Source: CAYWMY01 sp046352935 (GTDB taxonomy: Bacteria; Pseudomonadota; Gammaproteobacteria; Steroidobacterales; Steroidobacteraceae). Taken from it: 64,000 nucleotides of DNA. Every line of letters begins with the position of its first letter. The first letter of the stretch is position 1. Shown one piece after another: positions 33,689-42,509 of this stretch. Made by a program: the position numbers and the translations under genes. A model generated the notes under the pieces. That model worked only from the letters and a program-made list of their open reading frames with translations. It had not been told where the DNA came from and ran no database searches. The stretch lies in contig JAXMGR010000008.1 of assembly GCA_046352935.1 (NCBI GenBank), positions 1 through 64,000 on the forward strand, written 5' to 3'.

Positions 33689-35596
33689 TCATTCCACGCC
33701 GAACACGAGCAGGACGTTGCCGCCCATGCGGCCCGAGAACGCGTAGCCCGAGGGAACCACGAGTGTGCCGTGCCAGGCGAGCTGGCCCGCGCTGCCGCCC
33801 ATCGATCCGCCACGCGCGGTGCCACCACCGACCGTGACGAAGTCCTGCACCGTGTTGAACTCCCAGACGATGCGGCCGGTCTTCGCCTCGTAGAAACGCA
33901 TCCAGCCATCGCTCGAGCCCGCGGCCACGAGGTCGTCGATCACGGTCGCCGGGGCTGCGATGCCCGGTTCGCACGCAGGGCCGAGACTGCCGCACTTGCT
34001 GCGGTCGTTCGGCGCCTTCCACACGAACTCGCCCGTACGGATGTCGAGCGCGTAGATGCCGGGCCTCGCGGGCACGTCGTAGGTTTCGCCGTCCGGCGGG
34101 TCGCTGATCGGCACGAACAGCAGGTCGCCCTTCACCGCCATGCCGAAATACACGCCGGCCATGATGCCGCCGCGCCCGACGCGGGTCTTCCAGACGAGCT
34201 TGCCGTTCTTCGGGTCGAGCGCGTACACCCAGCCGGATTTCTGGCCGGCGAGTACGTACTCGCGGCCGTCGCTGGCTTTCGCGAGGATCGCCGCGGCGCC
34301 GAAGTCGAAGTCGGGACCGTTGCCCTCCGGGCAGTTCGTGCGATCGGTCATCTGGCAGGCCGTGTTCCAGTAGTCACCGGCGAGCGCCTGGTAGGACCAC
34401 TTGATCCGGCCGGTCTTCAGGTCCATCGCGATGACGGCGTCGCTGAGACCCGTGGTGGGCGGCGAATAGTTGTCGCCCGTCGTGAAGTACAGCACGCCGC
34501 GTTTTTCGTCGAGCGCCGGCGAGTTCCAGATCGCCACACCGGACGGGCCCCAGAGCTTGTGGCCGGAAGGCAGCTGGCGCACGACCTTCGGCTTGCCGAC
34601 CGTGAAGGTCTGCCAGAGGCGTTTGCCGCTCGCCGCATCGTAGGCCAGTATCGAGCCGCGGAAGGTGCAGCACTCGTACTTCGCCCCGGAAGCCGCTTCC
34701 TCGAGCGACGACACAGGCACGTACAGGCGCCCCTTGAACAGCACCGGGGTACCGCTGATCACCGTGCTCGGATGCGGATCGGCGCGGTCACGCCAGGCGA
34801 GCTGGCCCGTGACCGCATCGAGCGCGTAGACGTTGCCGGCGTTGTCGCCGAAATAGACGATGGGACGCGCCGTGGCGTCCCCGGCCGTCCACGACGACAC
34901 CGTGATCCCCGTGCGCACCTCGGAACTCGCATGGAAGATCCAGCGCGCACAGCCCGTGTTGCGGTCGAGTGCGTACACACGACCATCGTCACTGCCGACG
35001 TAGATCGCTCCACCCGCGAACGCCGGTTGCGAACGGGCGCGTGTCGCGCTCTCGAAGCCGAGCGCCCACTTCAGGCGCAGCCTGCCGACGTTGTCAGCAC
35101 CGAGGCCGGCGGTCTGGCGATCGATGATGCGCTGGTTGGAATGGGTCACGCCCCAGGCGGAGAACGCCGGCGGCTCGTTCACGTCGAACTTCGTCGCGTC
35201 CCCGCTGCAGCTCGGCGGATCGAGCTTCGACTGGCCGCCCATCGGCCGGTTCGCGAGATATTCGGCCACGGCGCGCTTGTCGTCGTCCGACAGCGGCTGC
35301 GCCTGCGGCTGCATCGGTCCCGTGGTGAGCGCGCGGTAGATCGCGGCGGGCGGCATGTTGCGCAGGATGAAATTGGCCGGCGCACGCGCCACACCGCCTT
35401 CATGGCAGACCATGCAGATCTCGCGGTAGATCTTCGCTCCGCGCGACTCTTCCTTCGATCCCTTGAAGGCGTCCTTGCCCGGCAGCCAGGCTTCGTCGTT
35501 GTCCCCCGCCGGAGCGGCCATCGCCGCGGTTGCGGCGAACAGCGATGCACAGGCCAGGAGGGCCAGCACGCGATGCAGCTTGATCCCTTGTGTCAC
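33689..35596 (-). CDS. Quinohaemoprotein dehydrogenase (cytochrome c plus PQQ propeller), paralogue
   Basis: The product is 635 residues from GTG at 35596, with GAGGGG upstream. A signal peptide (VTQGIKLHRVLALLACASLF) is followed by a cytochrome c domain with CMVCH. A PQQ-type propeller follows with repeats such as VYALDRNTGCARWIF, VYALDAVTGQLAW and VYALDPKNGKLVW. The YECCTFRG vicinal Cys motif and the end segment SGYAFSGRMGGNVLLVFG are shared with the protein encoded at 20350-22242. The domain order matches polyvinyl-alcohol dehydrogenase. It probably oxidises a secondary or bulky alcohol in the periplasm and passes electrons to a c-type cytochrome. It sits between acyl-CoA dehydrogenases and a divergent crotonase. 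Confidence 0.88.
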   Translation of the reverse strand: MTQGIKLHRVLALLACASLFAATAAMAAPAGDNDEAWLPGKDAFKGSKEESRGAKIYREICMVCHEGGVARAPANFILRNMPPAAIYRALTTGPMQPQAQPLSDDDKRAVAEYLANRPMGGQSKLDPPSCSGDATKFDVNEPPAFSAWGVTHSNQRIIDRQTAGLGADNVGRLRLKWALGFESATRARSQPAFAGGAIYVGSDDGRVYALDRNTGCARWIFHASSEVRTGITVSSWTAGDATARPIVYFGDNAGNVYALDAVTGQLAWRDRADPHPSTVISGTPVLFKGRLYVPVSSLEEAASGAKYECCTFRGSILAYDAASGKRLWQTFTVGKPKVVRQLPSGHKLWGPSGVAIWNSPALDEKRGVLYFTTGDNYSPPTTGLSDAVIAMDLKTGRIKWSYQALAGDYWNTACQMTDRTNCPEGNGPDFDFGAAAILAKASDGREYVLAGQKSGWVYALDPKNGKLVWKTRVGRGGIMAGVYFGMAVKGDLLFVPISDPPDGETYDVPARPGIYALDIRTGEFVWKAPNDRSKCGSLGPACEPGIAAPATVIDDLVAAGSSDGWMRFYEAKTGRIVWEFNTVQDFVTVGGGTARGGSMGGSAGQLAWHGTLVVPSGYAFSGRMGGNVLLVFGVE

Positions 35597-35860
35597 GACC
35601 GTCGATCCCCTCGCAAATGGACGCCATCCGCGGCGTCGTCCGTGTTTTAGTGCCGTCACCGGAACCGTGCATGGCCGCATCCGCTTGGCCCCGCACCGCC
35701 CGGAAGCGGCAGAATATCAGGTCATCGGGACCCGGTCCCGGCCACCTCGGCACGCCGTCGGGCCGGCCGCTGACCCGGACGGCTCAACGCTGCTGCGGCG
35801 GAGCCGGCGGGGAAGCCGGTGCGGCCCGACGACTCACACCGCCCACCCGGGAGGATGCAC

Positions 35861-36748
35861 TTGAGCGACGCGACCCTGACCTGCGAAGTCGACGACGGCA
35901 TCGCCACGATCACCCTGAACCGGCCCGACCGGCTCAACGCCTTCGACCCGCAGATGATGCGCGAGATCGTCGCGGCGCTGGATCGTGTGGATGCCGACGA
36001 CGCGGTGCGCGCCGTGATCGTGACGGGCGCAGGCCGGGCGTTCTGCGCGGGCGCCGATCTCGGCGGCGGCACCGCCACCTTCGATCTCGGCGGGCAGGCC
36101 GACTCGCCCGTGCGGGAGGACGGCTCGCTCGACTACAGCCGCGAATCGGCGCGCGACCTGAGCGGCATGCTCGCGCTCCGGTTCCTGCGATGCCTGAAGC
36201 CCGTGATCGCCGCGGTCAACGGACCGGCCGTCGGCGTCGGCGCCACGATGACGCTGGCCATGGACATCCGGCTCGCGAGCGAGGCGGCGCGCTTCGGCTT
36301 CGTGTTCTCGCGCCTCGGCGTCGTGCCCGAGGCCTGCTCGTCCTACCTGCTGCCGCGGATCGTCGGAATCAGCCGCGCGCTGGAATGGTGCTACAGCGGC
36401 CGCGTGTTCCCGGCCGCGGAAGCGAAGGACGGCGGCCTGGTGCGTGACGTTCTGCCCGCCGACCGGCTGCTGCCCGTCGCACGGGAGATGGCCCGCGGGT
36501 TCGCTGCAGGAACGTCGGCGGTGTCGATCGCGCTGACGCGGCAGATGATGTGGCGCGGTCTCGGCTGGAGCGACCCGATGGAGGCACACCGGATCGAGAG
36601 CCGCGGCCTGCTGGCGCGCGGACGCAGCGCCGACGTGCGCGAAGGAGTACAGGCCTTTCTCGAGAAGCGGCCGGCACAGTTCCCCGACCAGGTCTCGCGC
36701 GATCTGCCGGACTATTTTCCGTGGTGGCAGGACCCGCCGTACACCTGA
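35861..36748 (+). CDS. Enoyl-CoA hydratase/isomerase (crotonase family)
   Basis: The product is 295 residues from TTG at 35861, six bases after GGGAGG. An ATG at 35855 touches the ribosome site and is less likely. The oxyanion-hole segments of the crotonase fold are AGRAFCAGADLGGG at about 60 and NGPAVGVGATMTLAMDIRLA at about 125. GFVFSRLGVVPEACSSYLLP follows, with a Glu at the place of the second catalytic acid. An insert of about 25 residues after the first loop (FDLGGQADSPVREDGSLDYS) is longer than in EchA-type hydratases. It is divergent from the PQQ gene and convergent with fadB. Confidence 0.92.
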   Translation: MSDATLTCEVDDGIATITLNRPDRLNAFDPQMMREIVAALDRVDADDAVRAVIVTGAGRAFCAGADLGGGTATFDLGGQADSPVREDGSLDYSRESARDLSGMLALRFLRCLKPVIAAVNGPAVGVGATMTLAMDIRLASEAARFGFVFSRLGVVPEACSSYLLPRIVGISRALEWCYSGRVFPAAEAKDGGLVRDVLPADRLLPVAREMARGFAAGTSAVSIALTRQMMWRGLGWSDPMEAHRIESRGLLARGRSADVREGVQAFLEKRPAQFPDQVSRDLPDYFPWWQDPPYT

Positions 36749-36810
36749 CTGCGGGTGAAGACCATCCCGCGCAGGTGAGGCACTGTTGCCTCGCCGGGAT
36801 CAGTGCACAC

Positions 36811-36847
36811 GGCCGGGGCCCGCACGTCGGGACATGCGGGCCCGGCC
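36811..36847. terminator. Hairpin between crotonase gene and fadB
   Basis: GGCCGGGGCCCGC (36811-36823) and GCGGGCCCGGCC (36836-36847) pair with one bulge around a 12-base loop, just outside the fadB stop codon and in the convergent gap. No U-run is present. Confidence 0.5.
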
Positions 36848-36853
36848 CATGAC

Positions 36854-38995
36854 TCAGGCGTAGAAGCGCTGTCCCTTCGCGGCACGCTCGCGCAGTCCGG
36901 GCGGCACGACGTAGTGCGGGCCCAGCGCCGCATGGCGCTCGCTCATCTGCACGACCTTGTCGAGCCCCAGCCAGTCGGCGTAGCGCAGCGCACCGCCCAG
37001 GTACTGCGGCAGGCCGAGGCCCAGCATCAGCGCCATGTCGATCTCGACCGCACTGCCCGCAGTGCCGTCCTCCAGACACCACGCAGCCTCGGCGAGCATC
37101 GGCAGCATCATGCGCTCGACGATCTCCGTGTCGGAGAAATCGCGCGGACCGCCCGGCTGCAGCGGAGCGATCAGCGCGCGAGCCTCGGCCGAGACGGACT
37201 TCTTCGGCTTGCCGGCGGGGTCGGTCTCGTACTGGTAGAAGCCGCTGCCGCTCTTCTGGCCATAACGCTGGCGCTCGACCATGACGCGCGCGGCGTCGGT
37301 GCCCGGGCGCTTCAGACGCTGCGGGAAGCCCTCGCAGATCACGTCGAACACATGCGAGCCCGTGTCCATGCCGATGACGTCGTTGAGGTACGCCGGCCCC
37401 ATGGGCCAGCCGAAGGCCTCCATGACCGCATCGACGCGCGCAAAATCCGCGCCGTCCCGGACGAGTTCCAGGAACCCGATCATGTACGCGGTCAGGATGC
37501 GGTTGACGAGGAAACCCGGGCCGTCGCGCACGACGATCGGCGTCTTGCCCATGGCGAGCGCGTAGGCAACGACCGTCGCGAGGGCCGCCGGGCTCGTCTT
37601 CGCGCCGCGGATGACTTCGACGAGCGGCATCGCGTGCACCGGATTGAAGAAGTGCATGCCGACGAAGTTCTCGGGCCGCTTCAGCGGCACCGCGAGGTCG
37701 TCGACGCGCAGGCTCGACGTGTTCGTCGCGATCACGGCATCCGGGCGCGCCTGACCCTCGACCTCGGAAAGCACGATGTGCTTGAGCTTGATGCTCTCGG
37801 TCACCGCCTCGACGACGATGTCGGCGCGGTCGAAGCCCGTGTAGTCGAGCTGCGGCGTGATCGAGGCCAGCACCGCATCCGCCCGCTCCTGCTTCAGGCG
37901 GCCGTTCTTGACCTGGCGCGCGAGCAGCTTGCGCGCCTCGGACGTGCCGAGGTCGAGCTGCGCCTGCTTCACGTCCTTCATGATCACGGGCGTTCCGGAC
38001 ACGGCGCTCGTGTACGAGATGCCGCCGCCCATGATGCCGGCACCGAGCACGGCGGCGCACTTGATCGGGCGTCCGCTGGCCGCGTGCTGCTTCGAGATCT
38101 TCTTGATCTGCTGGTCGGCCAGGAAGACGTGCACCAGCGCATCGGCGGCCTGCGTCTTCGCGACGCGCGCGAACGCGTCGTTCTCGAGACGCAGCGCCGC
38201 CTCGCGCGACTCGCCCGCGCTGCGCTCCATGTGCTCGACGGCTGCCAGACCGGCCGGCTGGTGCTTCGGCGCGCGCTCGGCGACGCGCTTGCGCGCGGCG
38301 GCGAACAGTTCCGCGAGGCCCGCGGCGGCGAGCGGCGATTTCTTCGTCACGCGGCGGGCGCGCCAGTCGAGTTCACCGCCGGCGGCCTTGCGCAGCCAAC
38401 CGAGCGCCGTCTCGCGCAGCTGCTCGGGCGCCGACACCGCATCCACGGCAGCAACCGCGAGGGCCGCATCGGGACGCGACGGCGCACCGCTCGTGATCCA
38501 GTCGATCGCGACCTGCGGACCGCAGACGCGCGGCAGGCGCACCGTGCCACCGAGTCCCGGGAACAGGCCGAGCTTCACCTCGGGCAGGCCGACCTGGGCC
38601 GCGGTCGACATGACGCGGTAGTCGGTGGACAGCGCGAGTTCGTAGCCGCCGCCCAGCGCGAAGCCGTTGAGGGCGACGACGGTCGGCACGGGCAGGTCCT
38701 CGATCGCATTCGTGGCGACGTTGTATCCCGCGATGGTTGCCGCGAGGTCCGCCAAGGGCAGCTTGAACATCTCACCGAACTCGGTGATGTCCGCCCCGAC
38801 GATGAAGACGTCCTTGCCGCTCGTGACGAGCACGCCGCGCACGTCCTTGCGGGCCGCGATCAGCGTCGCGGCCTCGGCGACCTCCGTGAGCGTGCCGCGA
38901 TCGAGCTTGTTGATGCGATCGCCCTCGCGATCGAAACACAGCTCGACGAAACCCTCGTCCAGCGCCGTGACCCTGACGTACTTGCCCTTGAACAT
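36854..38995 (-). CDS. fadB: Fatty acid oxidation complex alpha subunit (enoyl-CoA hydratase/3-hydroxyacyl-CoA dehydrogenase)
   Basis: The product is 713 residues from the ATG at 38995, preceded by GAGGGAGA. The N-terminal crotonase domain has FIVGADITEFGEMF at about 65, NGFALGGGYELALSTDYRVM at about 110 and GLPEVKLGLFPGLGGTVRLP. After a linker, the Rossmann domain starts AAVLGAGIMGGGISYTSAVS near 310. The 3-hydroxyacyl-CoA dehydrogenase active-site His lies in GMHFFNPVHAMPLVEVI. The first residues align with E. coli FadB. It converts 2-enoyl-CoA to 3-oxoacyl-CoA. No thiolase (FadA) gene follows, unlike the usual fadBA operon. The neighbour upstream on the same strand is an HSD10-like SDR. 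Confidence 0.93.
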   Translation of the reverse strand: MFKGKYVRVTALDEGFVELCFDREGDRINKLDRGTLTEVAEAATLIAARKDVRGVLVTSGKDVFIVGADITEFGEMFKLPLADLAATIAGYNVATNAIEDLPVPTVVALNGFALGGGYELALSTDYRVMSTAAQVGLPEVKLGLFPGLGGTVRLPRVCGPQVAIDWITSGAPSRPDAALAVAAVDAVSAPEQLRETALGWLRKAAGGELDWRARRVTKKSPLAAAGLAELFAAARKRVAERAPKHQPAGLAAVEHMERSAGESREAALRLENDAFARVAKTQAADALVHVFLADQQIKKISKQHAASGRPIKCAAVLGAGIMGGGISYTSAVSGTPVIMKDVKQAQLDLGTSEARKLLARQVKNGRLKQERADAVLASITPQLDYTGFDRADIVVEAVTESIKLKHIVLSEVEGQARPDAVIATNTSSLRVDDLAVPLKRPENFVGMHFFNPVHAMPLVEVIRGAKTSPAALATVVAYALAMGKTPIVVRDGPGFLVNRILTAYMIGFLELVRDGADFARVDAVMEAFGWPMGPAYLNDVIGMDTGSHVFDVICEGFPQRLKRPGTDAARVMVERQRYGQKSGSGFYQYETDPAGKPKKSVSAEARALIAPLQPGGPRDFSDTEIVERMMLPMLAEAAWCLEDGTAGSAVEIDMALMLGLGLPQYLGGALRYADWLGLDKVVQMSERHAALGPHYVVPPGLRERAAKGQRFYA

Positions 38996-39104
38996 CGCCG
39001 ATCTCCCTCGCTTGTCTCGATGCCGCACTCTCACGATGCGACATGCATCTCCGGCACGGTGCACAACCGGCCGGCGGTCGATTGAACTGGCCGGTGCCGC
39101 GCTC

Positions 39105-39884
39105 TCAGCGCGGCGCCATGCGGATGGCGCCGTCGAGCCGGATGCACTGTCCGTTGAGATAGGTGTTGCGCACCATCTCGAGCACGAGGCTCGCGAACTC
39201 CGGCGGATTGCCCAGACGCTTCGGGAACGGCACGCTCGCCGCCAGCGCCTCCAGGACGTTGGAGGGCGCGGCCAGCATGAGCGGCGTGCTGAAGATGCCG
39301 GGCAGGATCGTGTTCACGCGGATGCCCTCGCTCATGAGGTCGCGCGCGATGGTGAGGGTCATGCCGGCGATGGCCGACTTCGAGGCCGAGTACGCCGCCT
39401 GGCCCATCTGGCCGTCCTGCGCGGCGACGCTCGAGGTGTTGACGACGACGCCGCGCTCCTGGTCCTCGAGCGGGTCCAGCGACAGCATGCCCTGCGCGGA
39501 CTTCGCGATGCAGCGGAACGTGCCCACGAGGTTGATCTGGATGATGCGGTTGAACGCATCCAGCGGGAAATGCTTGGCCTCGCCCGTGGCACGATCGCGG
39601 CTCGCGGTCTTGAACGCGTTCCCGGTGCCGGCGCAGTTGACCATGATGCGTTCCTGGCCGTGCGCGGCACGCGCCGCGGCGAAGCCGGCATCCACGGACT
39701 CGTCGGAGGTCACGTCCACTGGACAGAACACGCCGCCCACGTCGCGCGCCACCGCGTTGCCGCGCTCGGCGTTGACGTCGAAGATCGCGACACGCACGCC
39801 CTGCGCGGCCAGCGCCCGCACGGTTGCCTCGCCCAGACCGCTCGCGCCGCCGGTCACGACCGCGGCAGAATTCCTGAATTGCAT
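39105..39884 (-). CDS. SDR, 3-hydroxyacyl-CoA dehydrogenase type (HSD10-like)
   Basis: The product has 259 residues. TGGASGLG (11-18), FDVNAERG after strand 2 (an Asp that favours NAD), VNCAGTGNAF, VNTSSVAAQDGQMGQ and YSASK give the full SDR set. The long insert between strand 4 and helix 4 (ASRDRATGEAKHFPLDAFNR) and the FSTPLMLAAPSNVLEALAAS loop are typical of type II 3-hydroxyacyl-CoA dehydrogenases. It lies 109 bases upstream of fadB in the same direction, which suits beta-oxidation of branched or ring-bearing acyl-CoAs. Confidence 0.92.
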   Translation of the reverse strand: MQFRNSAAVVTGGASGLGEATVRALAAQGVRVAIFDVNAERGNAVARDVGGVFCPVDVTSDESVDAGFAAARAAHGQERIMVNCAGTGNAFKTASRDRATGEAKHFPLDAFNRIIQINLVGTFRCIAKSAQGMLSLDPLEDQERGVVVNTSSVAAQDGQMGQAAYSASKSAIAGMTLTIARDLMSEGIRVNTILPGIFSTPLMLAAPSNVLEALAASVPFPKRLGNPPEFASLVLEMVRNTYLNGQCIRLDGAIRMAPR

Positions 39885-40000
39885 GATGTCGCCACCTCTG
39901 ATGTTGCCAGCGGCGACCGGTGCAGGTGAGGGTCGGCCGCGTCGGGAAGCTGCGGCCGAGACCCAGTCTGGAACGTCGGGCCGGACCGATTGCGGCGCGT

Positions 40001-40030
40001 ATAGTATTGAATCGGCTTCAGGAACCGCAA
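40001..40030 (-). promoter_or_regulatory. Candidate sigma-70 promoter for HSD10-like SDR and fadB
   Basis: On the minus strand TTGCGG (40025-40030) and TACTAT (40001-40006) are 18 bases apart, 117 bases upstream of the SDR start. This is the only AT-rich patch in the 275-base gap 39885-40159. The rest holds no open frame I can support. Confidence 0.4.
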
Positions 40031-40159
40031 TCCCGCCGCACGCGGCGGGAGTGGGATCCGTGAGGGCGGCGCAGCGACGGGGCCCGTCCCCGTGATCCCG
40101 GCCGCTCTTGTGTCACGGCCCGCGGGAACCCGGATGGCCGATCGTGCGCCTGGACAGCG

Positions 40160-42328
40160 TCAGTCGAAGCGCCAGGTGAAGCCCCCCTGCACGAGGCGCG
40201 GCATGCCGGGAATCAGACCGCGGCTCATGTCCGCCACGTACAAGCGGTCGGCGGCATTTTTCACGGTCGCGAACAGCGTCAGCCGCCCATCCATGAGAGT
40301 CTGGTTCACCGCAGCATTGATCACGGCATACGGCGCGATGCGCCCGCGCTGGCCGTTCGCCGAGACCGCGACCGTGTTCAGGTCATCGCTGAACGACTCA
40401 CTCTGACAGGTGACCTCGACCTGCACCGAGAAACCGGAGTCGTGGGCGTACCCCAGTGTCGCCGCGAGCAGGTGCTCCGGTGCGTACGGCAGCCGGTTGC
40501 CTCTCACGTCGACGTTCGTGAAGCCCGGGACGCTGGAAAAGCGTGTGCCCCGGTACTTCGCGTCGGGCAGCCAGGTCCAGACGAGCCGACCGAAGATCGA
40601 CTGGGCCGTGCCGAAGAGTTCGCGCGAATCGACCTGCAGTCCCAGCTCGAAACCCTGATGCAGGGTCCTGCCCGCGCTCGTGAGCGTGGCCCCGCTGCCG
40701 CCGGCGACACTGGCCGGCACGATCTGGTTCTGGAAGTCCATCCGGAACAGGGTCGCTTCGAGGCGCAGGCCCCCGGCGGGCTCGGCGCGAATGCCGAGTT
40801 CGTAGTTCCAGGAGAGCTCGGCCTCGAGATCGACCGAACCGCCCGCGGGGCTGATGATGTCCTCGACCCGCGGCGGGGAGAACCCGCGGTGTACGCCGGC
40901 GAACAGCGTCAGCGCATCGTGCGCGTTCCAGGTCGCGCCGATGCCGGGGATGAACTGCGACTCCGACGACGCGCCGCGCGCACGGTTGAGCCGGTTCTCG
41001 CGGTCGTACTCGATGTGCTCGTAACGCGCGCCGGGCGTGATGCTGAGCGCACCGAAGTCGAACCGCAGCTGCGCGAAGCCCGACCAGGCGCGCACGTCGC
41101 GCACATTGTTCTCGCGGATGCCGCCGTTGACACCCGTGCCCGGCGTGCGGGCGTCGGGTGTGTCGCCATTGGCCTGGATGCGGAACTGGTGCTCGCGATG
41201 GAAGCGCACGCCGAGCTGCGTCTCGCCAGCGAGCCCGAAAGGCGCGGAATCCAGCGTGAGCCGCGGCTCGACGCCCGCGGTCCAGAACTCGCGCAGCCGA
41301 CCCTCGTTGCCGCAGCCCGCGTCGAGATCGGCCATTCCACCGCAGGCGGGATCGGATGCATCGTTCGGACGCTGCCCGGAATTCGACGACTGCCGCCACC
41401 AGTCACGGTTGAAGAAGGTGTAGTAGACCGAGGTGCGCAGCGTCGCAGCCTCTGCGATCCGCCAGCCGTGCGTCGCCGATGCCGACCACCGATACGCCTG
41501 GAAATTGTCGTGCGTGAAGGGATTCGCATACGGATCGGCCGTGTACTCCGCCAGCGTCAGTCCCGAGTAGGGGACATCGGAGTTCTCGTCGTAGTAGCTC
41601 GCGCGGAAGGTGATGTCCTGCTCCTCGCTCAGCACGTGGCGGGCCTTCAGGTTGAAGTCGCTGACGCGCAGCCGCATGTTGTCCCGCGCCCCGTCGGCGA
41701 CCTTCCGCGTCGCATTGACGACGAAACCGGTGCGGCCGATCGTCGTGCCCCATTCGCCGTGCACCTCGCGGAAATCGTGGTTGCCGCCGCTCACGCCGAT
41801 GAGCCCGGTCGACTCCTCGGGGGGCGCCGGAGTGATGTAGTTGATCACCGCACCGACGGTCTGGGGCCCGAACAGGATCTGCCCGGCGCCCTTCAGGACT
41901 TCGATGTGGTCGAAGCGATCGACCGGCGGGTGGTAATAGCTGGCGTTGTCGCCGTAGGGCGCGAACGTCAGCGGCAGCCCGTCCTCCAGCAGCAGCACCT
42001 TGGTCGAGCGTGTGGGATTCAGGCCGCGCACGCCGATGTTCGGCCGCAGCCCGAAGCCCTCCTCGTCGCGTGCCATGAGGCCCGGAACCTTGCGCAGCGC
42101 TTCGTTGACCGTGAAGACGTGCGCGGCTTCGAGCAGTTCGCGATCGAGTATGTCGCCCGAGCCCGGGATCAGGTCCAGCGCATCGCGCGAGCCGATCACC
42201 GTGACGACGCCGAGCGCCGCCGGGGCACCGATCGCTGATCCGTCCGTCGCCGGCTCGATCGAACCCAAGGTCGGGCCCGCGAGCACGGAGACGCCCGCCA
42301 GGCACCCTGCTATCTGACTGAATTTCAT
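40160..42328 (-). CDS. FecA-like TonB-dependent receptor
   Basis: The product is 722 residues from the ATG at 42328 (MKFSQIAGCLAGVSVLAGP, a signal peptide). A GTG eight codons upstream is a weaker choice. The plug is of the FecA type: NEALRKVPGLMARDEEGFG, LRPNIGVRGLNPTRSTKVLL, LEDGLPLTFAPYGDNASYYH, then IEVLKGAGQILFGPQTVGAV. The barrel ends GGFTWRFD, where the last residue is Asp rather than Phe. FecA homologues import ferric citrate or related iron chelates. No signalling N-terminal extension is present, so it lacks FecIR-type control. A strong promoter with an overlapping palindrome lies upstream (42385-42427), in keeping with repression by metal. Confidence 0.93.
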   Translation of the reverse strand: MKFSQIAGCLAGVSVLAGPTLGSIEPATDGSAIGAPAALGVVTVIGSRDALDLIPGSGDILDRELLEAAHVFTVNEALRKVPGLMARDEEGFGLRPNIGVRGLNPTRSTKVLLLEDGLPLTFAPYGDNASYYHPPVDRFDHIEVLKGAGQILFGPQTVGAVINYITPAPPEESTGLIGVSGGNHDFREVHGEWGTTIGRTGFVVNATRKVADGARDNMRLRVSDFNLKARHVLSEEQDITFRASYYDENSDVPYSGLTLAEYTADPYANPFTHDNFQAYRWSASATHGWRIAEAATLRTSVYYTFFNRDWWRQSSNSGQRPNDASDPACGGMADLDAGCGNEGRLREFWTAGVEPRLTLDSAPFGLAGETQLGVRFHREHQFRIQANGDTPDARTPGTGVNGGIRENNVRDVRAWSGFAQLRFDFGALSITPGARYEHIEYDRENRLNRARGASSESQFIPGIGATWNAHDALTLFAGVHRGFSPPRVEDIISPAGGSVDLEAELSWNYELGIRAEPAGGLRLEATLFRMDFQNQIVPASVAGGSGATLTSAGRTLHQGFELGLQVDSRELFGTAQSIFGRLVWTWLPDAKYRGTRFSSVPGFTNVDVRGNRLPYAPEHLLAATLGYAHDSGFSVQVEVTCQSESFSDDLNTVAVSANGQRGRIAPYAVINAAVNQTLMDGRLTLFATVKNAADRLYVADMSRGLIPGMPRLVQGGFTWRFD

Positions 42329-42384
42329 TGGTTTCTGCCATCCCTTGGGCACCGCGAGCAGAGCGCGGGCACTTCTGGGGTGGC

Positions 42385-42427
42385 ACTATATGAGAACTAA
42401 TCGCATCCATCAATGCGAATCGTTCGC
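42385..42427 (-). promoter_or_regulatory. Sigma-70 promoter with overlapping inverted repeats upstream of FecA-like gene
   Basis: On the minus strand, TTGATG (42408-42413) and TATAGT (42385-42390) are exactly 17 bases apart, leaving a leader of about 50 bases to the ATG at 42328. The -35 region is covered by AATCGCAT-6-ATGCGAAT (42399-42420, 7 of 8 arm positions paired). GCGAATCGTTCGC (42415-42427) is a perfect 5-base-arm palindrome overlapping it. The sequence does not fit the 19-base Fur consensus well, so the repressor could be Fur or another regulator. Confidence 0.65.
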
Positions 42428-42509
42428 GATTGAAGCGGACTTGTTGACCCGATCGGCCCTCGGCTCACCGGCATGGCACCCGCGCGCCGCGGGACCGCGC
42501 GCGGCGCGC

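Noticed and set aside
32942..35650. Plus-strand open frame of 902 codons over acyl-CoA dehydrogenase and PQQ genes
   Set aside because: It covers parts of two real genes and the hairpin between them. No start signal or domain is present.
36803..39085. Plus-strand open frame of 760 codons
   Set aside because: It is a shadow of fadB.
42399..42420. Classical Fur box upstream of the FecA-like gene
   Set aside because: The inverted repeat does not fit the GATAATGATAATCATTATC pattern. I call it only a candidate operator.
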